Shown one piece after another: positions 54,300-64,000 of a stretch of DNA of 64,000 nt. Every line of letters begins with the position of its first letter. Position 1 is the first letter of the stretch. Source of the stretch: Alligator mississippiensis (lineage: Eukaryota; Chordata; Crocodylia; Alligatoridae). The notes under the pieces were generated by a model. The model was given only the letters and a program-made list of their open reading frames with translations. It had not been told where the DNA came from and searched no databases. The position numbers and the translations under genes were made by a program. The DNA is taken from the NCBI RefSeq assembly GCF_030867095.1, contig NC_081831.1, positions 72,492,716 through 72,556,715 of the forward strand, written 5' to 3'.

Positions 54300-57200
54300 A
54301 TGGCTCACTGGACTCCTTCGCTTCTCGGTGCTCTCATCTTTTGGACCACAGCTTTTCCCTGTGTTGCATTTCCAACAGGAGCCCCAGCATCAGCCTGCAA
54401 GACAATGAAGCCTATTCACATGGGCGTCCACTCCCAGCCACATCCTGCCCCCTATGAGTTGCTGGTGTGGGCACACTCCTTCACCAACGGATGGCCGATT
54501 ACTGGTAATGTGGTTCAGACTTCTTAGCTGGATTTGTGAAGTGCCTTATGATCAGTGACTTGGTTGTAGTCCCCTGCCTTTTACATGCTGGTTTATGTCA
54601 CAGGACAAGGGGACTTTTATTAGCCTCCCTCCCATCCAGTTTTCTCCCTGAACTGGAGAATTTCTATTTGTTGAATGCTTTTGAGAATATAGTAAAATGG
54701 GCGACAAGCAGCAGACAAACTTGAGAATGATGTGTGGGGGAAAGCCTCACAAAGCAAGCTTGAAGAAAAGGAAAGCGTCTCTGGATTGCAAACCAAGTGA
54801 GCCACCATGTAACAATCGGTTTCAGCATGTGCAGGCCTCATTCTGCTATTGCCGTGTTGACAATCTAGTGAAAAAATCTGGTGAAGCTGTGATGTCTAGA
54901 GGAGAGCCTCTTGTAGGATTAGGTCCATATACTAATCAGAAGGGACCTTTAACAGGTACCGGGCAGCTCAAGAATCAAACACTGATGCAGGGTTGTCACC
55001 TCTTGGCAGAGCTGTACAAGCGAGCACTAATTGGAAGTTGTTAATGCCTGCTGGTTCTCTGTGAAAAGGCTGGTGGCTGGGTGAGGACCAGAGGCAATGG
55101 AAATCAGTGGCAGGACTGGGAGTGGAAGCCAGGGGTCCTGACTCTGAAGACATCTGCCCCATACTCATCCTGCAATTCTATGTGGAGTTGCTTGTCTAGG
55201 GTACTGCAGAGCATATGCTTGCTTTCCCTCCTTCCTCAGTCTCTCATCTCTTTCTTCACAACCAGCATTCTCTCTCTGACTCCCTCTGCCCCCACAACAG
55301 TCCTGTTGCATCCCACCTGCACTTTTCTTACCAGTCCCTTCCCTCCAGGTCTCTTGCAACACTTGGTCTTGTCTCCTCAGACCAATGCTTCCCACAGGGC
55401 ATAGAATTTAAGGCAGGAAAGGAGAGAAAGTCTTGGCTAGCTGCTCAGAAGCCCCAGGACTAGCACCCAGTGGAGAACCAGCTAAGAACCCTTTCCCTGC
55501 TTATAACCCACCTACTGTTACACCTAGGCAGAGTTGTCTCTGCAGTCTGGTTACACTTAAATTAAATAGTTCTCTCCAAGGGATTTTAAGGGCTCCTGTT
55601 ACCACTGTAAAGAAACCAATACATTCTCTGCAGTCTGCCTGTGAGCTAAGGAAGTGATATCATCCCCTCTTGCAGAATGGGAAGATGAGACACAGGGAGA
55701 TGAAGTGACATGCCCAGAGCCATACAGGACATCAGTTGCAAAGTAGGGATTCAACAAGGGGCTCCAAAGTCCCAAACCAACACCAGCACCTCAGGGCTAT
55801 GTTTGCAGACAGAGCTGGTGTATTTAAGTGGGGGCTCAAAACTAATTAGCACTGGAGAAAGCAGCATCCCTCTGAACAACTAACATGCAGCGGATGTTTC
55901 CTGTCCCCAGTGCAGGTTTTGGGGCCGGAGTACCGAGGCCTGCTGTTGGAGGCTCGCATGTTTGGCTCCACTGCTGCACTTGGCACTTGGCAGAGCCCCC
56001 CTAATAATACCCGGTTCTTACAGGTGAGCTACGAGCCTCTCCTCCACCAGGGTGGTTTCATCAGGGTGGTTTGTGGAATAAAATCTAGAGAAGGAATCAG
56101 TCTATAAAGGCAAAGACAGCTGGGAGGCCAGAGACCACAGAGCTAGACTTGGAGCTCAGCTGTGTGGGATGGTCTGGATGGAGCCACACTCCAGAGCAAG
56201 CGGCCTGCTCTGCCTGCAAAGGCAGGAGAATCCACACAGCTGTAGGACAACCTGAGGAACTCTCCCCTCTTCTGCAGCTGAGTATAAGCAGCCATGACTG
56301 GGAGGACTGCCAAGGGTATGCCCTCTCCATTGCTAGGTGGCATTGATGGGGCTGGGTGTCCTGGCTTCAAACCGCTTGCTGTCCTGTAGCAGACTACAGG
56401 AATAGCACTTGGCCACTAAGGACACTATCGCATGGCTCAGTGATTATGCATATGCTGACTGGGTGCATCTACACGTGTCCCTCTGGTGCCTTTCTTACTG
56501 CATTGTCATTTAGTACTTACTTCCTTTTGGAAGTGCTAAATGACGGTGCAGTAACAGCCCGTACTGTGCCCTGCATGCGGCGCAAGGTTATTTTTGCCTG
56601 CTATGTCACCATAGCAACACTCTATAAAAGGCAGCATGTTGCTATGGCTATGTACCTGTGGTGTCACAGTTCTTGCCTGCAGGTGCTATGTAGCCATAGT
56701 GTGTTGCTACAGTGATGTAGCATCACACGTAGATGCACCCACTGTGCGCTGAAATCACAATGGTCTCTACACCTGTACACCTGTGGGGTGTGGTTGCCCT
56801 CTGATCTCCCCCGTGTCAGCATGCTGGGATGAAGGGATCCCCATTTACACAGCTTGAGCATAGTGAGAGCAGTTCGAGCTGTCAGGATATGTTGTGTTGC
56901 AGGTCTGTTTCCTGGGCTTCTGTGAAGGCAGGGGAGGTTATGTATAATGGCCCAAACTCAGATTTTTCACATGCAAACTGTCAGAGCAGCTAAATTGTGA
57001 GACAGGGTTTTCTCTGCATGGTGTAAACAATGCACTGATAGATTTCCCTTTCTTGGCAGTGCTCTGGGAACCCACAAGGAGCAGTCACTCATTCTAACAT
57101 GGAATTAAAAACAAGCCTGGCCACATACACTTGGCTGCCCCTGAGCTCAGGCTGCCCTCCATTCATTGCATTCATGTAAGTGGATTTTCTGTTATTCCCC

Positions 57201-59094
57201 CACCTGCAGAGTCCCCTCCTCTTCAAGCAAGCAGCTCAAGCATATATTTTTCCCCTTTCTGTATCTGTACAGTACCAACATCTCCACCTTTTATGACCAC
57301 ATTAAAGTAGGATTTTCAAAAGCACCTAAGTGATTCCAGGGGACAAGTTCCATTGATTTCCAGGGGCTTCTGCACCCAGTCATTTAAGTGCTTTTGAAAA
57401 TTCCACTAACATGAGAGGAACAATTAGCAATGGGGTCCCCAGAAAAGCAACAGCTGTACATGACTAAGACTGATTAATTCCCTGAGAGTTACAAGAGACT
57501 GAAGTAAAAGAACCTGCTATACTGCTAAAGGAAACAGCAAAAGATCCTGGAAAAAAACTGTATCCTGACCTCTTCTGGGGAAAGAAAAATCTTCAGCTAT
57601 CAGACTGACACAGCTCCTTTCTGTATGTGTGCAATGGAGTGGATTTATTTTCCTATGAGGTTAGGCATATGCTACTACCTGCTAATGAATTTATGATGAA
57701 ACACAGGCTGCTATGCAGAGCATCTCCAATAACTATAGGAATATTTTTGTAAAGCTGGGAAGGGGTCTTTCCCATTTGTAGTCATTGCTTTACGCTTTTT
57801 CCTTTTGAACAGAGCAACTGTGGCACACTCTCGTGAAACCTATTGGCTCAATATCAAATCCAAAATACTATGGAGAGGTGAGTAATTACTGAACATGTCA
57901 TTACAACGTAGGGCAAATGTCCATTACCACAAAAAGGAGTTATATAGGCATTAAGCAGCACTGGTGTATCAGAAATATAGGGGATACTAGTATTCTATGT
58001 GCATGTCTTCTTTGAAATTGTTTTAATCATTCCCCCCCTTCATTACCTCATAGTCAAGCTGTATGTATTTAGCTCTTTTTATTCCTCTTCCTGACCTATA
58101 TACTTCTGCCCCCAATATCCTTCCAGTTGTATTAGCATGATATCCAGACCTCTGTGTAACATTCCAGGTATCCTACGAGGGCATGATCCACTTGTTATTG
58201 ATTTGCCACTGAGCAAATGTGATACTGAGCAAATGTGAGTTTTGCAGACAAAAAACAAACAGATTAGTTACCACATTAAGAGGCAACTCTCCAGCTCCAA
58301 GTGATAGGGATTGAAAAGGAAATTTTTGCATTAACTCCCACTGATGTTATATACCACAGGTATATCCCCAACTCAACAGAAGAGCAGCCCCTACTTTTGT
58401 TTCTGACTAGTCAGAAAACTTTCATAACCATGCTGAAGGCTAAATGATGCATTTTAATCTCTTGGCAATGTTGTTCTAGGACAGAGGTTCCCAAACTTTT
58501 TCTTACTGTGTACCTCTTTCCAGATTTATCAGCTGCCTGTGTACCCCCGCCAGCATGTTTTATATTTTAACACCTTAAAATGCCAGTTATTATTACAGTG
58601 AAAATTAAAACCGCCATTACCCTCCCCCAAGATGTCTTGCATACCCCCATGGGTATGTGTACCACAGCTTGTGAACCCCTGATCTAGGACAAGTCACACA
58701 AACTTTCTGCGGTTTCATCTGTCTCTTAGGTGCCCATACCTGCATCACCATTCTTTGCAAAAAATATCTTGTGAATGCAAAGGATCATTTCAAAGTTCAT
58801 TGTGTTCTGTCCACTGCTTACTTTCTTTGCCAGACGAAGTGCAGGGATTACTGACCGAGAAGCAACTCAGGATTAACAGGAAAAGAAAAAACCTCCCCAA
58901 AGGTTCATATTAATTGCTTTGCCATGGTCTCCTCAATGATATATCCAAAACTAGTTATAAATTGAAATTAATTTCCATTTCTTCTCCAACGTACAGATCC
59001 TACAGCAACATGTGGCACTGAGAAGTTTACATGGACAGCTACCACTGTGATAGGCTTACTTTTCCACCTGCTGCTTTTGCTTAGCTGCATTTAG
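54300..59094 (+). CDS. Small reeler-domain protein, secreted or GPI-anchored (five exons)
   Basis: Coding exons: 54300-54504, 55911-56023, 57060-57175, 57813-57877 and 58997-59094 (stop included). All have AG/GT borders and fitting phases, giving 198 residues. Residues 1 to about 24 form a signal peptide (LLGALIFWTTAFPCVAFP). The rest is a reeler domain as in reelin, FRRS1, REELD1 and insect defense proteins: SACKTMKPIHMGVHSQPHPA, ITVQVLGPEYRGLLLEAR, THSNMELKTSLATYTWLPL and FIATVAHSRETYWLNIKS. Four or more cysteines fit the family. The chain ends in a bare hydrophobic stretch (TVIGLLFHLLLLLLSCI) with no cytoplasmic tail, which suggests a GPI-anchor signal, or else a tail anchor. The family has roles in matrix, defence or redox proteins; the function of this one is unknown. 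AATAAA follows at 59175. It lies between AKAP14 and NDUFA1, where I recall no human gene. Confidence 0.88.
55655..55760 (+). repeat. MIR/CORE-type SINE relic in reeler-gene intron 1
   Basis: ATCATCCCCTCTTGCAGAAT, then GAGACACAGGGAGATGAAG, TGACATGCCCAGAGCCATAC and TAGGGATTCAAC follow the order of the MIR core (tcatccccattttacag, gaggcacagagaggttaag, tgcccaaggtcacac, gggattcgaac). Confidence 0.7.
56461..56740. mobile_element. MITE copy 3 in reeler-gene intron 2
   Basis: The ends GGGTGCATCTACACGTG and, reversed, GGGTGCATCTACGTGTG form a clean inverted repeat. ACT flanks both sides, a possible 3-bp target duplication. Inside, TGTCATTTAGTACTTAC and its mirror AGTGCTAAATGACGGTGC precede the hairpin modules shared with copies 1 and 2. 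Confidence 0.8.
57309..57404. mobile_element. Short palindromic MITE
   Basis: The left arm GGATTTTCAAAAGCACCTAA is mirrored by TTTAAGTGCTTTTGAAAAT about 60 bases later, with TTCCATTGATTTCCAGGGGC between. Such palindromic repeats are widespread in crocodilian and turtle DNA. It lies in intron 3 of the reeler gene. Confidence 0.7.
58492..58681. mobile_element. Non-autonomous hAT-type transposon
   Basis: The left end is CAGAGGTTCCCAAACTTTTT and the right end, reversed, is CAGGGGTTCACAAGCTGTGG. Flanks TTCTAGGA and ATCTAGGA match at 7 of 8 bases. It is in intron 4 of the reeler gene. Confidence 0.85.
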
Positions 59095-59748
59095 TAACCC
59101 GTGAAAATTAAGAGTATATCTACAACAGCTAAGGACTGTCACTGTTATTGGTAGCTAATTTTAATTGTATCTATAATAAATACAACTTTTAAGGCCTCAG
59201 CTACATGTAAAAGTTGTACCACAGCTCTATTATAGAATCTCCTGCTGTGGACTTGTTTAACTTTCTCCATGTTCACCCTAGGAACAGCATAGTGCTATGT
59301 GAAAGAATGTTATATCAGCATAACTGCATCCACACTAGGTGCTGTACCAGTATAACTGTGTTGGTTAAACCCACCACCAAAATAATTATAACAATAAATA
59401 ACCAGCGTGTAAACTAGATCTACGATTAAGGTGGAGTGGTAAAAAGCCCTAGTGAAATTTCCAAGCATCCAGGAATCAGGCTTGCTAAGAAATAAAATCA
59501 ATAGAGTGATTTTTAACTTCATTCTAACCGAGAATAATAAATGTTACAAGATCACCACTTTCTGTCTGTGAGCAGAATGTGTGTGTCTGAGCAGATGAAT
59601 GCTAAGAGTATCGCTACACTGCTGTATGCTTTTTTGTTTAAAAAAAAAAAAAAGGGGGGGGGGGCTTGAAACAAGACATGTTAGAGATGTAATGCAGGAA
59701 GATACCTGTTGTAATAAGACAAATAAACATCAGTTGTATTGCCTAGGT

Positions 59749-60459
59749 CAGGGTCACCAACCCCTGGCGTATGTGCCAGAGCATGGTATGCGAGGCCATT
59801 TTGTTAGGCATACCACAGCCAGCCCAGGCTCTGTGCAGCTGCAGCTGACCATGTTGCAGCCAGGAGGCTGTGAACAGCTGCACTGGGCTCTGGAGCCCTG
59901 GGCAGCCTCTGTGGCGGGTGCACACAAACCTCAAGGTAGATAGTGGGGGAGGGGCCTGGGGCAGCACAATCCTGGCCCTTCCACCACTAGTGATGGTGCC
60001 CTGCAACCCAGTGCAGTTGTCTGTAGCCTGCCCACCAGCTGCTGCAGCTGCCTTGAGCCTAGAGCTCTGCCACTCGCCTAGAGGCGCATGTGCACCAGCC
60101 ACTGCCATGTAGCCCGGTGCAGCTGGTTGCAGCCCTCCTCCAGCCTGGACTCTGGGCAGCTGCAGTAGGCAATGGGCAATTTCCAAACAGCCGTGCTGTG
60201 CTCCTGAGCACCGGCACCGGCTCCATGCTGACGGCAACTGCACACATACCTAGGGGCACAGGGTGGGGAAGGGGCCAGGGCAGTGTAACCCTGGCCCCTC
60301 CTCTGCCGTCTGCCCGGAGGTACACACGCAGCCACCGCCAGCAATAAGGATCGGGCCCCTCACAACTCCCCCACAGTCTGCTCCTGGCATGCCAACTCAA
60401 GGCATGGGTCTGGGGTGGGGTGTTTTTGGCATTATGGCCAAAGACGCTGCTGCCCCCTG
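59749..60459. mobile_element. Non-autonomous hAT-type transposon between the reeler gene and NDUFA1
   Basis: The left end is CAGGGTCACCAACCCCTGG and the right end, reversed, begins CAGGGGGCAGCAGCG. The left flank GCCTAGGT and the right flank ACCTAGAC share a CCTAG core. The GC-rich interior contains two diverged direct repeats around GGGGAGGGGCCTGGGGCAG (59945) and GGGAAGGGGCCAGGGCAG (60267). Open frames here are not protein-like. Confidence 0.65.
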
Positions 60460-60892
60460 ACCTAGACTGTGCTATACTCCCACTTTTGTTCCTCAGTTTT
60501 GTGCAGGCTAGTAATACACATTCACATTAGTAAGCTTATACTCCAGAATTTCTCAGAGGTGTAATCATTTCATTTATTCAACTAAAACAAGCAATGCCTT
60601 CACTGCTGCAGGATGCACACTCCAACTTCTCCTTTTCAATATGGAGGACCTACAATTGCTTAGATTGTACTTGGCGATTAATGTACAAATCAGAAGCCAA
60701 TATCTGTAACAAGTCAAAAGTCTTGGCTTTTATCAGCATTGCAGCATCAACAAAGCTTGTTTTTTGGGGGTTTTTTTTCAGTTAACATTGGTTTAATAGC
60801 CTGTTAAAAGTGTGGCAAAAAATAATTAGTTAGTGTATGCCTATATCTCTTCCTTAGCAATCTTATCCTCCACTAACGTGTGGCAAACATGT

Positions 60893-61060
60893 CATACATT
60901 CATAGATAAGGCTGGAAGGGACCTCAGAAGATTATGGGGTCCAGCCCCCTGCACCAAGCAGGAGAGACAACGGGGCGAGGTGACCCCAGCAAGGTGACGG
61001 TCTCAGTCTCCTCTTGAAAGAGGAGTCAGCTAAAACAACGTTTACAACACGAACTCCCTA
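60893..61060 (-). mobile_element. CR1 3'-end fragment
   Basis: TTCATAGATAAGGCTGGAAG followed by GGGACCTCAGAAG and GTCCAGCCCCCTGC is the reverse complement of a CR1 3' region. The right limit is uncertain. Confidence 0.8.
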
Positions 61061-61276
61061 GTCTTCCGCAAGACCTCGCACACCTACTCTGCAAGGCGTA
61101 TGAGCCGACGCGATATTCCCACCGCCTCTTTTGAAAACATCACGGCCACAAGCGCAAAGACCGATCCCCGCCCACCGGTCTGCGTACAACATATAAAACA
61201 CACCGCCTCACGTAGACATGCGTGTTTATTAGAACGATACTGCTTTTTACGGTTTTTCTGTCAAGAAGCTCACTTC

Positions 61277-61672
61277 TTAGTCGATGTTCTCCAAGCCCTG
61301 CAACGCAGAAGAAAATAAGTGAAGTCTCTGATGACACGTCCCCCCCGCCCCCGGGGAGCAGTTTGGCAGGGGTGACGAGGAGCACTTGCCTTGCTGCGGT
61401 GGTATATGTTCACGCCCGACACGAAGCGGTCCCGCTCCATCAGCGTCCACTGGAAGTGGTTCCGCGCCGCCCGCTTCTCCTGCGCACGCAGAGGGCAGGG
61501 GTGAGGCGCGCCGCCCGCCCAGCCCCAGCCCCAGCCCCAGGCCCAGCCCCAGCCCCGCCTCCAGCCCCACCTTGCCGCCGTTGGAGTAGCGGTAGAAGTA
61601 GGTGAGTGAGATGCCGGGCACCACCAGGCACAGCCACGTCATGCCAGCGAAGGGCAGGATCTCGTACCACAT
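61277..61672 (-). CDS. NDUFA1: NADH dehydrogenase (ubiquinone) 1 alpha subcomplex subunit 1
   Basis: NDUFA1 (MWFE) is a small accessory subunit of mitochondrial complex I, in the inner membrane. Exons on the minus strand: 61672-61571, 61479-61390 and 61297-61277, giving 70 residues, exactly the human length. It starts MWYEILPFAGMTWLCLVVPG with one N-terminal membrane helix, then YRYSNGGK, EKRAARNHFQWTLMERDRF, and ends SKGLENID as in human. All introns are phase 0. Intron 1 has a GT donor and is only 91 bases. Intron 2 is 92 bases and has a GC donor (AAG|GCAAGT). An AATAAA lies about 50 bases past the stop (61230-61225). The gene is head-to-head with UPF3B. Confidence 0.97.
   Translation of the reverse strand: MWYEILPFAGMTWLCLVVPGISLTYFYRYSNGGKVGLEAGLGLGLGLGLGLGGRRASPLPSACAGEAGGAEPLPVDADGAGPLRVGREHIPPQQGKCSSSPLPNCSPGAGGTCHQRLHLFSSALQGLENID
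61519..61569 (-). repeat. G-rich hexamer repeat in NDUFA1 intron 1
   Basis: On the transcribed sense (minus) strand, GGGGCT units repeat about seven times with slight variation, filling over half of the 91-base intron right after the 5' splice site. Four or more G-runs make a G-quadruplex possible in the DNA or pre-mRNA. Confidence 0.8.
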
Positions 61673-61882
61673 CGCTGCGCCGCCCTTGTCACCGCCACCA
61701 GCACCAGCGCCAGCGCCGCCACCCCACCATGCACCGCGCGACCCAGCAGGCCCCGCGCGGGGCAGCCCGATTGGCTCCGCCGAGCTGCAGCGCCGCGCTG
61801 CATGCCGGGACCCCTCCCTCGGGGAATCCCGCGAGAGCGGCGGCGGCCAATGGGCGTGCGGGGGCGTGGCCGAGCCGGCGGG
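61673..61882. promoter_or_regulatory. Bidirectional NDUFA1/UPF3B CpG promoter
   Basis: Only 210 bases separate the two start codons, which point in opposite directions. The segment is GC- and CpG-rich, contains GATTGGCTCC (a CCAAT box on the minus strand, near 61770) and CCAATGGGCG (CCAAT near 61848), and has no TATA box. It probably drives both genes. Confidence 0.7.
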
Positions 61883-63764
61883 ATGAAGGAGGACAAGGAG
61901 AACACCAGGCCCAAGGAGAAGCGCGGGGTGCCCGCGCCGCCCCCCGCACCGCCCCCCGCGCCCGACGCCGACCGGCCCAAGGACAAGAAGGAGACGCTCA
62001 GCAAGGTGCGGCCGGCACCCGCCCCCCCCCCCCCCCCACAGGGCCCGCTCCGCAGTCGGGCGGCTCTGCCCGCAGCTGGCCGGGCTTCATGGCGTGTCAC
62101 CGGCGTCATGTGTGCGGCCGGCTGCGTTTCTTGCGCGTGTCATTCCGGTCTCCGTTCATCGCATGCTTTTGCCGGGGGTGTGCAGGGCGTGTGGCCGGGC
62201 TGTGTTGATCCCGCGCTTCCCCAGGGACTTGCGTGACGTAGCGGTGGAGCGCAGGTGCGAAGGTCCCGGGTGCTGAGTGGGAAGGTCCTCGAGCCCCGCG
62301 GCCGGGAGCCGGGAGCGACAGCAGCAGTGGAACGAGCCCTGGTCGGGCCGGTTGCTCTGCCTTTCAGCATTCGCTCTCTGCACCCGTGTGACGCAGACCT
62401 GCGTGTTGTGTTGCTGGGCAGGGATGGGTAACATGGCGGATCTGGGCCCTCTGCCTGCATGGCTGGGGCTGGTCCCCATGGAGACCCCAGCCATTGTGAC
62501 AGCACAAGGCTGGGGTTGCCATGGAGACCAGCCTCAGCCACACTGGCAGGGGGCAGGGCAGGGCAGGGGGCTGCTCTGGAGCTGCTGGGATCTTGTGGCC
62601 AGGGCGGTTTGGTCCGGGGCCAGGGCAGAGCTGCGATCTGCCATCTACATGCTCTGGGTGGAGATGTGCAGGCGGCAGATTGTGGCTCTGCCCCGGCTCG
62701 GGACGTGGCTGTCACTGTTGCAAGGAGCCAATACAGAGCCGCAATCCACAGCCTGCGCACCCCTACCTGAAGCATGCAAGTGGCAGCTGGCCCCGGGCCA
62801 AGCTGCCCCCACTGCAGGATCCCAGCAGCTTTGGAGCAGCCCCCTGCCCTGCTCTGCCGGGTGCCCTGCCAGCTCAGCTGGGGCTGGTCTTCATGGCAAC
62901 TCCAGCCTTGCACTATCATAGTCAGCAGCTGGAGTCTTTGCCCCAGCGGTGTGGGCAGGGGCTGCTGGGAAATGGAGTCCACTGCCAGCTGGGTCTGGCC
63001 CACAGGCCAGACTTTGTCTGCCCCTGGCCTAGGCCCACCAAGTCTTATTATAAGCCTGCCAGAAGAGTGAGGCCACTATTGGGTGTGACACAGGAGTCTG
63101 GGCAAGAGGGACCTATGGTCTGATCCAGGAAATGTCAGTTCTTATGATTTAATGTGTGGCAGGGGCCTCAGTTATGGATGTGGCCCAAGGCTGCTGCTGC
63201 AGGGCATTTCCCCCAAGCCTTGCGTAGACCACAGGTCTGTTATCGTGCAACGTCTCGGGTAATGAGCTCAGTGGAAACGGAGGGGAGATGACATTATCTT
63301 CTTACCCTGTCTCTTTTGTTTCTATCTCTTCCCACCCTCACCCCCCTCCCCGGCATCACTGGGTCAGGTTGTAATTCGGCGCTTGCCTCCCAGTCTGACC
63401 AAGGAGCAGCTCGAGGAACATCTTCAGCCTCTGCCTGAACATGACTATTTTGAATTCTTTGCCAATGATTCCAGGTGCATAAAGTTTGGGTTTGAGGTGG
63501 GAGGTTTTTGGGTTTGTTTGGAGGAGGGTGTTTAGCACATGACTCCACTGTGTTGGAATGGACCGTAAGCGTATACTTGTAGTTCCTATAACTAGACTAA
63601 TCAGCAATTCTATCCAGCTTAGTTTCCCCTTATGTTGCTTGTTTTTGTCTCTTGCAGTTTGTATCCTCACATGTTTTCCCGAGCCTACATCAACTTTAAA
63701 AACCAAGAAGACATAGTACTATTCAGGGATCGTTTTGACGGTTATGTTTTTGTTGATCACAAAG
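61883..63764 (+). CDS. UPF3B: Regulator of nonsense transcripts 3B, first three exons (partial)
   Basis: UPF3B bridges exon-junction complexes to UPF2 in nonsense-mediated mRNA decay. Exons: 61883-62005, 63368-63474 and 63658-63764; the gene continues beyond the window. Exon 1 encodes MKEDKENTRPKEKR, a Pro/Ala stretch and DKKETLSK. Exons 2-3 start the RNP-type UPF3 domain that contacts UPF2 (VVIRRLPPSLTKEQLEEHLQ, HDYFEFFAND, LYPHMFSRAYINFKNQED, RFDGYVFVDHK). The sequence resembles human UPF3B rather than UPF3A, and the NDUFA1 neighbour agrees. The start was chosen for its match to human MKEEKEH; in-frame upstream ATGs lie within the shared promoter. Exon 3 ends at a GC donor (AAAG|GCAAGT). 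Intron 1 carries a transposon. Confidence 0.95.
62419..63026. mobile_element. Foldback hAT-type transposon in UPF3B intron 1
   Basis: The left end is CAGGGATGGGTAACATGGCG and the right end, reversed, is CAGGGGCAGACAAAGTCTGG. The arms are inverted: left GGCAGGGGGCTGCTCTGGAG with GCTGCTGGGATC near 62565-62592 mirrors GATCCCAGCAGC and TGGAGCAGCCCCCTGCCC near 62817-62850. No clear target duplication was found. The overlapping open frames are a by-product. Confidence 0.65.
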
Positions 63765-64000
63765 GCAAGTACTCAAAATGTGGTTATATACTTAGTATCT
63801 TTTGACTTGTATATCAGTAGCCTTAGGTGAAACATAGTTATGCTGAGGTAAAAGGGGAAAGAGATTATTTACTTTGTATCGTTTCCTTTACAGTAGTTCC
63901 TGCCTGGTCATTCTTACCCTGCAGCAAATGAAAGCTTAATTATTGTGCTTTAATCCTTTCATGGGTCTAAACATCACTTTTGAAATGCATACGTATTCTG

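Noticed and set aside
62140-63003. 287-codon minus-strand frame in UPF3B intron 1
   Set aside because: It lies mostly in a foldback hAT element with low-complexity composition; no recognisable protein.

Overview
This is vertebrate genomic DNA: intron-split genes, CpG-island promoters, and a dense background of decayed repeats. CR1 LINEs with reptile-type ends, many hAT-type elements with 8-bp target duplications, palindromic MITEs and a few MIR/L2-like relics point to a sauropsid, most likely a crocodilian (a turtle is the main alternative; inference). No prokaryotic, viral-genome or CRISPR features were seen.

The gene order matches the block on human Xq24. From left to right: TMEM255A (+, only its 3' coding exons are in the window), ZBTB33/Kaiso (-, one coding exon, tail-to-tail with TMEM255A), NKAP (+, nine coding exons), AKAP14 (-, five coding exons recovered, tail-to-tail with NKAP), a five-exon gene for a small secreted or GPI-anchored reeler-domain protein (+), NDUFA1 (-, three tiny exons) and UPF3B (+, first three exons, head-to-head with NDUFA1 across about 210 bp). 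Known human neighbours in this interval include RNF113A and RHOXF genes; neither is seen here, and the reeler gene is extra to the human order as I recall it.

The genes do not form a pathway. They are a conserved neighbourhood: a membrane protein with PPxY motifs, a methyl-CpG-binding BTB zinc-finger repressor, a nuclear RNA/transcription factor, a ciliary A-kinase anchor, a reeler protein, a complex I subunit and a nonsense-mediated-decay factor. Control signals are visible at three CpG islands: a tandem ETS array plus paired E-boxes upstream of ZBTB33, a five-fold ETS cluster upstream of NKAP, and a shared 210-bp NDUFA1/UPF3B promoter.

The most unusual observations are: three GC-AG introns (NKAP intron 1, NDUFA1 intron 2, UPF3B intron 3); a tRNA-Thr-like sequence fused to the 5'-truncated end of a CR1 LINE just before an NKAP exon; a polyadenylated retrocopy with a 19-bp target duplication, which is an L1-like hallmark unexpected for CR1; foldback hAT elements with long inverted arms; and the reeler-domain gene itself. 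I found no clearly new multi-gene system. Exon boundaries were read by eye from reading frame, splice consensus and remembered protein families, not by alignment.
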